The position numbers were made by a program, and so were the translations under genes. From Kiritimatiellota bacterium (lineage in GTDB: Bacteria > Verrucomicrobiota > Kiritimatiellia > JAAZAB01), in the NCBI GenBank assembly GCA_008636095.1, contig VSJD01000003.1, positions 1 to 11,125 on the forward strand: 11,125 nt of DNA, read 5' to 3'. Below, piece by piece: positions 6,430 through 11,123 of the stretch. Within the stretch, counting starts at the first letter, position 1; the number at the start of each line of letters is the position of its first letter. A model generated the notes under the pieces. It was not told the origin of the DNA, made no database searches, and saw only the letters and a program-made list of their open reading frames with translations.

Positions 6430-6675
6430 TCAGGCTGGCTTTGCTTTTACCTTCTTCCTGATCCGGGTCGCCTTGGCCGACGCCAAAGTGTCCTCCAATT
6501 TTTCTTTTTGCTCGGCAAATTGCTTGATGATACTGGCATAAGCCATAGCACCTTTTTTGCCCATTTTATTCATATAAGGCTTCAGGTATTTCCTGATTTT
6601 TGGCCAATTCATACCAATAGCAATCCCCGCCGCAAAGGCCAACATTATGGGAAGCACTGTTTTATTTTCCGGCAT
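6430..6675 (-). CDS. Small DUF5132-like membrane protein, copy 1
   Basis: This is an 81-residue protein with one N-terminal membrane helix (VLPIMLAFAAGIAIGM, 7-22), the motif WPKIRKYLKP, and a strongly basic helical tail ending in RIRKKVKAKP. It parallels the 96-residue protein two genes downstream, so the pair look like paralogues flanking the HMA_2 gene. AAGGAGA stands 8 bases before the ATG at 6675. The basic tail may contact membrane lipid, nucleic acid or an acidic partner. Its length and plan suit DUF5132, but I judge this by pattern and not by a profile search. It probably shares a transcript with the receiver gene 81 bp upstream and the HMA_2 gene downstream. Confidence 0.8.
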   Translation of the reverse strand: MPENKTVLPIMLAFAAGIAIGMNWPKIRKYLKPYMNKMGKKGAMAYASIIKQFAEQKEKLEDTLASAKATRIRKKVKAKPA

Positions 6676-6756
6676 TTTAGTTTCTCCTTCCTTCTAATTT
6701 AATTGCACCCTCCTGCTTGATATTCGATTCTCGATTCCAACGATTGTTTTGTGTTT

Positions 6757-7230
6757 TTAACCTCCTTCTTGATTTGATTTTTGTAATACAAGGGACAGGG
6801 CTTCGCGTAATTCGGCAAACAGTTTGTCTTTTTCCAGCGAGGCACGTTTCCGCTCCATGGCATACCGGATGGAGCGGCACAACATTCGGCAGTCAAATTG
6901 TCCTTTGATCAAATAATCCTGCACGCCATTAAAAATAATCCGGCTGGCCAACGCTTCGTTCTCCATTTCCGTCAGGACAATAATCGGAACGAAAGAGGCC
7001 ATCTGCTCTGCTTGAGAAATAGTGTCCCACGGCGGGCTGTCCGGGAGGTTCAGATCCAACAAGACGACATCAATCTTACTCAAGGCCATTATTTTTATCC
7101 CCTCGCTCAGGCATTCGGCATTGATCAGGTCTATTGGGCCGCTCGAGTTTTTCTCAACAATGTTTCTAATCAACCGCACATCGTCGGGATTGTCTTCGAT
7201 CAATAGAACTTTGATCACCAAGCTTGTCAT
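6757..7230 (-). CDS. Single-domain response regulator (CheY-like receiver)
   Basis: The 157 residues form one receiver domain plus a helical tail and no DNA-binding output domain. Key residues are the acidic pair E12-D13 in LLIEDNPDD, phospho-acceptor D59 in VVLLDLNLPDS, T87 in IIVLTEM and K109 in YLIKGQ. The C-terminal helix from about residue 115 (RSIRYAMERKRASLEKDKL) is charged and probably coiled-coil, as in receivers that pass phosphate to a separate partner or sit beside a hybrid kinase. The ATG at 7230 has GAGAA about 7 bases upstream, a weak site. No histidine kinase is present in the window. Since it precedes the small membrane protein gene on the same strand by 81 bp, it may belong to the metal block as its signalling input, but co-transcription is unproven. 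Confidence 0.93.
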   Translation of the reverse strand: MTSLVIKVLLIEDNPDDVRLIRNIVEKNSSGPIDLINAECLSEGIKIMALSKIDVVLLDLNLPDSPPWDTISQAEQMASFVPIIVLTEMENEALASRIIFNGVQDYLIKGQFDCRMLCRSIRYAMERKRASLEKDKLFAELREALSLVLQKSNQEGG

Positions 7231-7274
7231 TTCAGTTCTCTTTTTTCTTTCGACGAGCAGCGCGTGACGATGAA

Positions 7275-7286
7275 CCGGAAATCCGG
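7275..7286. promoter_or_regulatory. CCGGA-N2-TCCGG inverted repeat in the leader of the receiver gene
   Basis: A 12-bp inverted repeat with 5-bp arms and a 2-base centre lies 45 bp upstream of the receiver start, between that start and the terminator at 7318-7348. It has the size of a dimeric repressor operator. I find no convincing -35/-10 pair around it. It could equally be chance. Confidence 0.3.
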
Positions 7287-7317
7287 AATTTGCACCTTAT
7301 CATTAGATTGGTGACAA

Positions 7318-7348
7318 ATAAAAAGGGCGCGAACTCCAAGTTCACGCC
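7318..7348 (-). terminator. Intrinsic terminator, minus strand
   Basis: On the minus strand a 9-bp stem (GGCGTGAAC pairing with GTTCGCGCC, one G-U pair) with a 5-base loop is followed directly by CTTTTTATTT. The arms are at 7340-7348 and 7326-7334. It ends transcripts coming from the direction of the VapBC genes and the folded element at 7351-7461, and separates them from the receiver gene. Confidence 0.82.
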
Positions 7349-7461
7349 TCACTCGAGGGACGACCAAGCCCCTTCCAAGAAACATAAACAAGAAGCCGCG
7401 CCCAATCAGGCGCGCTCCCGTCAGTTTCGTCTCTTGGAAAGAAAATTGGTCGTTTTCGAGT
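7318..7461 (-). ncRNA. Candidate structured small RNA: rod-like fold plus terminator
   Basis: Four nested complementary blocks are collinear in the gap between VapC and the receiver. They are 7351-7356 with 7456-7461 (6 bp), 7360-7367 with 7446-7453 (8 bp), 7373-7380 with 7432-7439 (8 bp), and 7397-7402 with 7409-7414 (6 bp). A possible extra 4-bp pairing joins 7386-7389 and 7424-7427. Small internal loops separate the blocks, giving a long rod with a large inner bulge. The rod is followed on the minus strand by the intrinsic terminator, so an RNA of about 145 nt is plausible. AT-rich TATAAA-like sequence and the palindrome GCGTTAACGC (7475-7484) lie just upstream. I cannot match it to a named family. 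A 6S-like rod is a loose resemblance only, and a miniature inverted-repeat element is the main alternative. Confidence 0.45.
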
Positions 7462-7538
7462 AAAACGATTTACTGCGTTAACGCTAAATTATTTTATAAT
7501 ACTTTATACGGTCATATTAGAACGATACCCCGATCCTC

Positions 7539-7916
7539 TTAATAGATTTGAACATTCAGTCCTGCGATAAAAACGTAATCCCGTTTATTCCTTGTTGCCA
7601 AGGCGGCATTAAACACAATAGCTGTTGCCGCGATAAGCGCATCCGGAATAAGCAATCCATGACTTAGTCGAAATTGCCGCAATAGCTCAACGGCTTTGTT
7701 TGCAATGGGTGGATTTAAATTGATAATCCTGAACCGGGAAAGAAATCGATCCAGCATATCGAATTCGCTTTTGTTCCTACAACCGACCATAACCTCCATC
7801 TGAGACACCACGCTTATGGCCAACGTCCCGCGCGTGTATTCCTGCTCAATAAAATTAATCGCCTTCGGTACGTTTCGCCCAGCATCAATCAAAATATCGC
7901 TGTCAATTATAATCAC
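7539..7916 (-). CDS. vapC: PIN-domain ribonuclease toxin, VapC type
   Basis: This 125-residue PIN-domain protein is the toxin of a type II toxin-antitoxin pair. VapC enzymes are Mg2+-dependent RNases that cut specific RNAs such as tRNA. Acidic active-site residues are visible: D5 (with D7) in IIIDSDILIDA, E41 in SQMEVMVGC, D92 in IPDALIAATA, and D113 in TRNKRDY. The length is normal and the domain looks intact. The start is GTG at 7916-7914, which overlaps the antitoxin 3' end by 14 bp, the usual arrangement for translational coupling. The ribosome site is weak (AGGAAT, about 12 bases upstream), which also fits coupled translation. Transcription probably comes from the promoter upstream of the antitoxin gene. 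Confidence 0.93.
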   Translation of the reverse strand: MIIIDSDILIDAGRNVPKAINFIEQEYTRGTLAISVVSQMEVMVGCRNKSEFDMLDRFLSRFRIINLNPPIANKAVELLRQFRLSHGLLIPDALIAATAIVFNAALATRNKRDYVFIAGLNVQIY

Positions 7917-8154
7917 GGTTGCCAGACCATTCCTTTTGCCTTAACCGGCGTATCCAACCAGCGCTGTTTTTCAAATCCTTTCGATCTTTCCACACGCCGA
8001 TGAACGGATCATCAGTAACAAAGCCCTTTTTCCGGCGCACTAAAGGCGGCTCGATAACCACGCTATACCGAAGAAAGGCGACAAAATCCGACACTTCGCG
8101 CTGTCTCCCCAGCGGCAATTCTTCAATCTGTTTGGCTATGCTGCGAACCGACAT
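7903..8154 (-). CDS. VapB-like antitoxin (DUF2281 type)
   Basis: This 83-residue protein lies directly upstream of vapC and overlaps it by 14 bp. The N-terminal half (VRSIAKQIEELPLGRQREV, then DFVAFLR) resembles DUF2281-type antitoxins, a helical domain that dimerises and can bind DNA. The C-terminal half, with FVTDDPFIGVWKDR and a basic Trp-containing tail, would wrap the toxin. The ATG at 8154 is preceded by AAAGGA about 11 bases upstream. The position, small size and coupling make the antitoxin role secure; the exact family is less so. The pair probably autoregulates through the promoter and palindrome located 35-106 bp upstream. Confidence 0.87.
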   Translation of the reverse strand: MSVRSIAKQIEELPLGRQREVSDFVAFLRYSVVIEPPLVRRKKGFVTDDPFIGVWKDRKDLKNSAGWIRRLRQKEWSGNRDYN

Positions 8155-8188
8155 AATGATTCTATCCTTTAATACTTGTTCTGACGTG

Positions 8189-8218
8189 AAATTAGCTCAT
8201 TTTGTGTCCGGCTGTCAA
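8189..8218 (-). promoter_or_regulatory. Sigma-70-like promoter of the vapBC pair
   Basis: On the minus strand a perfect -35 box TTGACA (8213-8218) is followed after 18 bp by TAATTT (8189-8194) as a weak -10 box. The -10 box ends 34 bp before the antitoxin ATG. The -35 is convincing; the -10 matches only half of the consensus, which suits a regulated promoter. Confidence 0.55.
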
Positions 8219-8243
8219 GAAAATAGATTTTTTGAAATTATTT

Positions 8244-8260
8244 TTGCCAAACTTTGGCAA
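8244..8260. promoter_or_regulatory. 17-bp perfect palindrome upstream of the vapBC promoter
   Basis: TTGCCAA-ACT-TTGGCAA is a perfect inverted repeat with 7-bp arms, 26 bp upstream of the -35 box. No T-run follows it on either strand, so a terminator is unlikely. It is a candidate operator for the VapBC complex or another dimeric regulator. Confidence 0.45.
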
Positions 8261-8327
8261 CAAATGCGGTAAGTTGATAATCCCGCTGTCATCCTACCGT
8301 CAACATCCTACGGTCTACAGCCTTTCT

Positions 8328-8891
8328 TCACACCGAGGCATCCTGCCAGTCGGCACGCTCAGCGGGGCGGTCGGAGGCCGGCTTTTCTGCAGCGACAATG
8401 GAACTCACGTTCACCTTGATGGTATGAATCTCCGTAATGCCGAGATTTTCGCGCATGCTTTCCCGAACTCTCTGCTGAAGGACCTGCGACAACTGTTGAA
8501 CCTTGGTTCCGGCCTTGACGCTCACATCCAGGCGCACCTCGATGCGCCCATCGCGCGAGGCGGTCACATCGGCGCGCAGTCGAATGATGCCCGCAAATTC
8601 GTCCGCCAGTTTCGCGAGAAAATCGTTGATCGCCTTCACGCTGATGCTGATTGCCCCACCCTCGTTTTCAAACGTGAGGAAGCGCTCCTCCTTCACCGGG
8701 ATACCCGTCAACCAGTACAGGAGCACGAGGAAAACGGCGGAAATCCCCACCAGGAACTGACCCAGCTTGTCATTGATCAGGAAATCCCCCAGGGGCGTGT
8801 GAAACGCAACAACGTTAGCCAGCAGCAGAATGCCGAGAATCAGCAGTCCCACCGAAAGTACGCTCTTGATCAGACCATGCAATATTTTCAT
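8328..8891 (-). CDS. amaP: AmaP-like membrane-anchored Asp23/Gls24-related protein
   Basis: This 187-residue protein resembles the alkaline shock response membrane anchor AmaP, which in Gram-positive bacteria tethers Asp23 to the cell membrane. Two membrane helices lie at about 9-29 and 43-63 with a short loop between them, followed by LTGIPVKEE. An Asp23-like domain runs from about 76 to 165: AISISVKAINDFLAKLADEF, then RIEVRLDVSVKAG, then a helix rich in Q and R, then a final strand ITEIHTIKVNVSSI. The Asp- and Glu-containing tail is probably disordered. The ATG at 8891 has AGGAGG 10 bases upstream. The partner Asp23-type gene is 1.8 kb away on the same strand, separated by a secreted protein and a toxin-antitoxin pair; in firmicutes the two usually sit together. 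Confidence 0.85.
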   Translation of the reverse strand: MKILHGLIKSVLSVGLLILGILLLANVVAFHTPLGDFLINDKLGQFLVGISAVFLVLLYWLTGIPVKEERFLTFENEGGAISISVKAINDFLAKLADEFAGIIRLRADVTASRDGRIEVRLDVSVKAGTKVQQLSQVLQQRVRESMRENLGITEIHTIKVNVSSIVAAEKPASDRPAERADWQDASV

Positions 8892-8913
8892 ATTCCCCGC
8901 CCTCCTTTGTATG

Positions 8914-8935
8914 TTTGTCGCTTGTCGTGACGTGA
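8914..8935. repeat. Flanking direct repeat, copy A
   Basis: This 22-bp sequence (TTTGTCGCTTGTCG followed by TGACGTGA) matches copy B at 9698-9719 at 19 of 22 positions in the same orientation. Weaker similarity continues for about 10 more bases. It lies between the AmaP gene and the DUF5615 gene, so the two copies bracket the DUF433-DUF5615 pair. Confidence 0.6.
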
Positions 8936-8950
8936 CCCTTATATCCCATT

Positions 8951-8970
8951 TTTCGTGTCATTTCGTGTCG
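8951..8970. repeat. 10-bp tandem repeat
   Basis: TTTCGTGTCA (8951-8960) is followed directly by TTTCGTGTCG (8961-8970), differing at the last base. It lies in the 98-bp gap between the AmaP and DUF5615 genes, next to flanking repeat A. Confidence 0.6.
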
Positions 8971-8989
8971 GTAATGTCTCTGTATCTGC

Positions 8990-9352
8990 TCATTTGGCTG
9001 TAATGATCCAACGTTCCCGATGCGAATCAATGATGATCAAACGATTCGCAAGCTCTAATTGTTCATGGCAGCGTAGAAACGTCAAAAGACGTTCCGCCAG
9101 CTTCTCGGTTAGCGGCGGATAGATTTTAAGTCTTATAACACCCGGATGTTTATCTAACGGCAAGACGGCCCAGTCGCCAAAATGCTCGTCAAGCGTGATT
9201 AACGTACGGCCTTCCTTAATAACTCGCGCCATGATTTCTTCATCATCGGCGCGGGACTGATTAACTTCGCCGGCGCGTTCGACATCATGCCCATCGTTTC
9301 GCAAGATATCGGTCAATTCCACTCGGAACATTTGATCAAGATAAAGACGCAA
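8990..9352 (-). CDS. DUF5615 PIN-like protein, probable toxin
   Basis: This 120-residue DUF5615-family protein is a PIN-like nuclease fold typically paired with a DUF433 protein as a toxin-antitoxin-like module. Conserved acidic sites visible are D6 in LYLDQM, the DDEEI cluster at 36-40, and D55 with D60 in LITLDEHFGDWA. The strand PGVIRLKI (70-77) and the closing RWIIT motif are also typical. The chosen start is TTG at 9352-9350, because the next ATG would remove the essential N-terminal strand and D6. GAGG lies about 9 bases upstream of the TTG. The gene begins 3 bp after the DUF433 stop, so expression is coupled. Nuclease activity is inferred from the fold and is not shown for most members. 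Confidence 0.87.
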   Translation of the reverse strand: MRLYLDQMFRVELTDILRNDGHDVERAGEVNQSRADDEEIMARVIKEGRTLITLDEHFGDWAVLPLDKHPGVIRLKIYPPLTEKLAERLLTFLRCHEQLELANRLIIIDSHRERWIITAK

Positions 9353-9355
9353 TTT

Positions 9356-9586
9356 TTACCTCGCAAGGGCTTCCGTGTATTCTATGTTTTCAACAGATGC
9401 CGAGGCATACTGCAGAGCGGCGCGAATATCTTCTTCAGAGAGTTCTGGATATCCCCGCCTAACGTCTTCCCATGTTTGGCCTTCCGCCAGTTGCGCCATA
9501 ATTACGGCCACCGGGATACGTGTGCCGCGAATCACCGGCTTGCCGCCGCAAATGCGTGGATTAATCTCAATACGGTTCGTATACAT
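9356..9586 (-). CDS. DUF433 family protein, probable antitoxin
   Basis: This is a 76-residue DUF433 protein with the family signature RICGGKPVIRGTRIPVAVI (11-29), then LAEGQTWEDVRRGYP and LSEEDIRAALQYA, a winged-helix-like fold found in antitoxins. I start at ATG 9586-9584 (MYTNRIEINP) because AAAGGATGA stands just upstream and the family begins here. A longer frame from 9649 adds 21 residues with no family match. It lies 3 bp before the DUF5615 gene. A GTCAC-TT-GTGAC palindrome 32 bp upstream is a likely autoregulatory site. Confidence 0.9.
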   Translation of the reverse strand: MYTNRIEINPRICGGKPVIRGTRIPVAVIMAQLAEGQTWEDVRRGYPELSEEDIRAALQYASASVENIEYTEALAR

Positions 9587-9617
9587 ATTTTCATCCTTTC
9601 CACGAATTGCGTTCGTT

Positions 9618-9629
9618 GTCACTTGTGAC
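9618..9629. promoter_or_regulatory. Palindromic operator candidate upstream of the DUF433 gene
   Basis: GTCAC-TT-GTGAC is a perfect inverted repeat with 5-bp arms, located 32 bp before the DUF433 ATG. That is where an antitoxin would bind to repress its own operon. No clear -35/-10 pair is seen around it. Confidence 0.4.
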
Positions 9630-9697
9630 GCAAAACGTTTCATCCGCATCCACTTGCCGCATCATTTTTGCCGTCTCATAATTTGTCACTGAGTTGA

Positions 9698-9719
9698 TTT
9701 ATCGCTTGTCGAGACGTAA
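9698..9719. repeat. Flanking direct repeat, copy B
   Basis: This is the partner of the repeat at 8914-8935 (19 of 22 identical, same orientation). It lies between the DUF433 gene and the end of the secreted-protein gene. Confidence 0.6.
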
Positions 9720-9789
9720 CACTTACGCCCTCTAATTTGCTGTTTTGAGGGCTGGCCCCTTTCGTCTCTTCGCCCAGCGGATTCGGCTC

Positions 9790-10353
9790 TCAATTGATTT
9801 CGTATTTCTTCTCAAATATGAGTTGGCCACTGTCCGAAAACACCCACAGATAGATTTCGTTATACATTGCATTAGGGTTAATACGTTGCCCCCTCCATGC
9901 ACCGTGCGGACTTGTGCTTTCGATAGGGAGGACGCCCTCAATTACATCTGAACCCCCTGCTTTGAGCGGCACCTTGACGCCCTTGCCGTAATCCGTTCGT
10001 GTTTTCCAGTTCCGTGAAATAGAGGAAGAAGACAAGGCTCCGCGCTCGGTTCCCGATTCACTAAAAATAAATCCAGGCATTGGCCACGCAGAACGCCGAG
10101 GAGGGGACGCCAAGTCGTTGACACCGTAGACAACGGCATAGACAGTTTTATCTACGGATTCTGGATTATTAACTTTAAGGGTGAAAAGATACTCGGCGTT
10201 TGGTCTATCTATTTTAAAATCAGAAAGGCTCGCGGTGATGTTTGAAGCGGTTTGGGCGGCCAATTCCTTTGGTAGCGCAAAAAAGGTAGAAACCACGATC
10301 GCTCCCAAAAACACATATGTACGAGCGCCGAAACTCAATAATATATTTTGCAT
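9790..10353 (-). CDS. Secreted protein of unknown function
   Basis: I do not recognise the mature domain of this 187-residue protein. An N-terminal signal peptide is clear: a short basic start with R11, hydrophobic core YVFLGAIVVSTFFAL, then PKELAAQTA, with cleavage likely around residues 33-36. The mature part alternates polar and aromatic residues (EYLFTLKVNNPES, VYAVVYGVND, YNEIYLWVFSDSG) in the way of a beta-sandwich, and has a Gly/Ser-rich middle. There are no cysteines in the mature part, no lipobox and no C-terminal membrane helix. The ATG at 10353 has AAGGAGA 9 bases upstream. It lies between the Asp23-type gene and the DUF433 pair. It may be periplasmic or extracellular; nothing indicates catalysis. 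Confidence 0.8.
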   Translation of the reverse strand: MQNILLSFGARTYVFLGAIVVSTFFALPKELAAQTASNITASLSDFKIDRPNAEYLFTLKVNNPESVDKTVYAVVYGVNDLASPPRRSAWPMPGFIFSESGTERGALSSSSISRNWKTRTDYGKGVKVPLKAGGSDVIEGVLPIESTSPHGAWRGQRINPNAMYNEIYLWVFSDSGQLIFEKKYEIN

Positions 10354-10395
10354 TTTATTTTCTCCTTTTTTGCCGAACGTTACGGGTCAGGCTGG

Positions 10396-10412
10396 GCCCG
10401 CCACAGGCGGGC
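10396..10412. repeat. REP-like 17-bp palindrome
   Basis: GCCCGCC-ACA-GGCGGGC is a perfect 7-bp inverted repeat with a 3-base loop. There is no T-run on either side, so it is not an obvious intrinsic terminator. It resembles short GC-rich intergenic palindromes that are scattered through many genomes. Confidence 0.6.
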
Positions 10413-10444
10413 GATAACATGAACCAGTTGGTTCGACAATTCTT

Positions 10445-10543
10445 TCAGTCTATTGAATCTGCTTCGTCCTTCTCCCGTCGGATCAGGTCTCTTACTTGCA
10501 TTGGGTCTTTGATTCCGACAAAACTGACTTCGACTCCTGCCAT
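10445..10543 (-). CDS. Possible 32-residue small protein
   Basis: A short frame starts at ATG 10543-10541, with GGAG 5 bases upstream and an in-frame TGA immediately before the ATG. It encodes MAGVEVSFVGIKDP, then QVRDLIRREKDEADSID, and stops at TGA 10447-10445. The composition is protein-like (strand then charged helix), unlike the arginine-rich translation of the overlapping frame. It sits downstream of the Asp23-type gene within repeat-rich DNA. It could be a real small gene, a fragment of a decayed one, or chance. Confidence 0.28.
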   Translation of the reverse strand: MAGVEVSFVGIKDPMQVRDLIRREKDEADSID

Positions 10544-10580
10544 TCACGCTCCACGTGCTTTCCACTTCCATCCTCCATCG

Positions 10581-10664
10581 TTTCCGGACTGGCGTCCGGC
10601 GTCTGGCGTCAATCTTCCGTCTTTTCCGGTCTGGCGTCCGGCGTCTGTCGTCAATCTTCCGCAC
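10581..10664. repeat. 42-bp tandem repeat, two copies
   Basis: Unit 1 spans 10581-10622 and unit 2 spans 10623-10664. They differ at two positions in the first 39 bases and diverge in the last three. Within each unit the shorter GGCGTC/GGCGTC-like motif recurs (TGGCGTCCGGCGTCTG), so the unit itself grew from a shorter repeat. It lies directly after the end of the Asp23-type gene. Confidence 0.85.
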
Positions 10665-10667
10665 GCT

Positions 10668-11111
10668 TCACGCGCTTCCAGCCGGTTCCGGTGGTCTGAC
10701 GCCTTGCACGATCACGTTGATCAGGCCGACTTTCTTGCCGGTCATATCCTCGATGGCCTTGCGCACATCGTTCTGAATACGCCAGGCAACCTGGGGAATG
10801 CGGACGCCGAAGGCGATCACAATGTGGAGGTCCAGATTTACTTTCTGGTCTTCCATGTCCACCTTGATGCCGCGGTCAAACGATGCCTTGCCCACCATGC
10901 TGGCCAGCCCCTCGGCGAATGAACCGCTCATTTCGACGACCCCGGGAACCTTGAGGGCCGCCAGACGGGCAATCGCGGCAATCACGCTGTTGTGAACGCG
11001 GATCGCGCCCAGCTCAGTTCCATCCTCGCCATGTTCTTCCGAGGCATCCTGGTCAGCAATGACCGTTCTGCCTCCGTTATTTACCTCAGGTATCCGTTTT
11101 TTCACTTCCAT
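10668..11111 (-). CDS. Asp23/Gls24 family envelope stress response protein
   Basis: This 147-residue soluble protein of the Asp23/Gls24 family is membrane-associated through AmaP in Gram-positive bacteria and linked to envelope or alkaline stress. An acidic, disordered start (residues 1-33) precedes the domain at about 34-138. The domain shows GAIRVHNSVIAAIARLAAL, PGVVEM, VNLDLHIVIAFGVRIPQVA and VRKAIEDMTGKKVGLINVIV, followed by QGV and a short PEPAGSA tail. The ATG at 11111 is preceded by AGGAGG with a 6-base spacer. The AmaP-like partner gene lies about 1.8 kb downstream on the same strand, so the pair has probably been split by insertions. The gene is complete and GC-rich like the AmaP gene. 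Confidence 0.92.
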   Translation of the reverse strand: MEVKKRIPEVNNGGRTVIADQDASEEHGEDGTELGAIRVHNSVIAAIARLAALKVPGVVEMSGSFAEGLASMVGKASFDRGIKVDMEDQKVNLDLHIVIAFGVRIPQVAWRIQNDVRKAIEDMTGKKVGLINVIVQGVRPPEPAGSA

Positions 11112-11117
11112 GGCTAT

Positions 11118-11123
11118 CCTCCT
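11118..11123 (-). promoter_or_regulatory. Ribosome binding site of the Asp23-type gene
   Basis: AGGAGG on the minus strand, six bases before the ATG at 11111. It fixes the start at the window edge and shows the host uses canonical Shine-Dalgarno sites. Confidence 0.85.

Larger units (their letters stand above)
10354..10667. other. 314-bp gap of degenerate repeats and palindromes
   Basis: This stretch contains a 42-bp tandem repeat (10581-10664), a GCCCGCC-type hairpin (10396-10412), a GAACCA-GT-TGGTTC inverted repeat (10421-10434), and one possible 32-residue frame (10445-10543). A 94-residue arginine-rich open frame spans most of it on the minus strand, but its N-terminal half is just the translated tandem repeat, so I do not call it. 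Its final part (LKELSNQLVHVIARL) loosely recalls the C-terminal helix of four-helix-bundle S23-type proteins and could be a remnant. No clear terminator for the Asp23-type gene is visible. Confidence 0.6.

Noticed and set aside
7318..7461. Rod structure considered as signal recognition particle RNA or tmRNA
   Set aside because: The conserved SRP apical-loop sequence and the tmRNA tRNA-like ends are not seen.
8282..8320. CATCCTAC repeated twice, considered as a CRISPR-like or tandem array
   Set aside because: Only two copies of an 8-mer, with no regular unit and no spacers.
8202..8930. 242-residue open frame on the plus strand
   Set aside because: It is antisense to the AmaP-like gene, which has clear domains and a strong ribosome site. 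The plus-strand translation has no family features.
9587..9649. Longer DUF433 start at 9649
   Set aside because: The extra 21 residues have no family match, and a better ribosome site stands before the ATG at 9586.
10380..10664. 94-residue arginine-rich open frame on the minus strand
   Set aside because: Its N-terminal half is the translated 42-bp tandem repeat and it has no good ribosome site. Only its last part looks protein-like, at most a remnant.
10581..10664. 42-bp repeat considered as a CRISPR
   Set aside because: The units are contiguous with no unique spacers and there are no cas genes.
10317..10922. 201-residue plus-strand open frame
   Set aside because: It runs through the repeat gap and antisense to the Asp23-type gene; no plausible protein.
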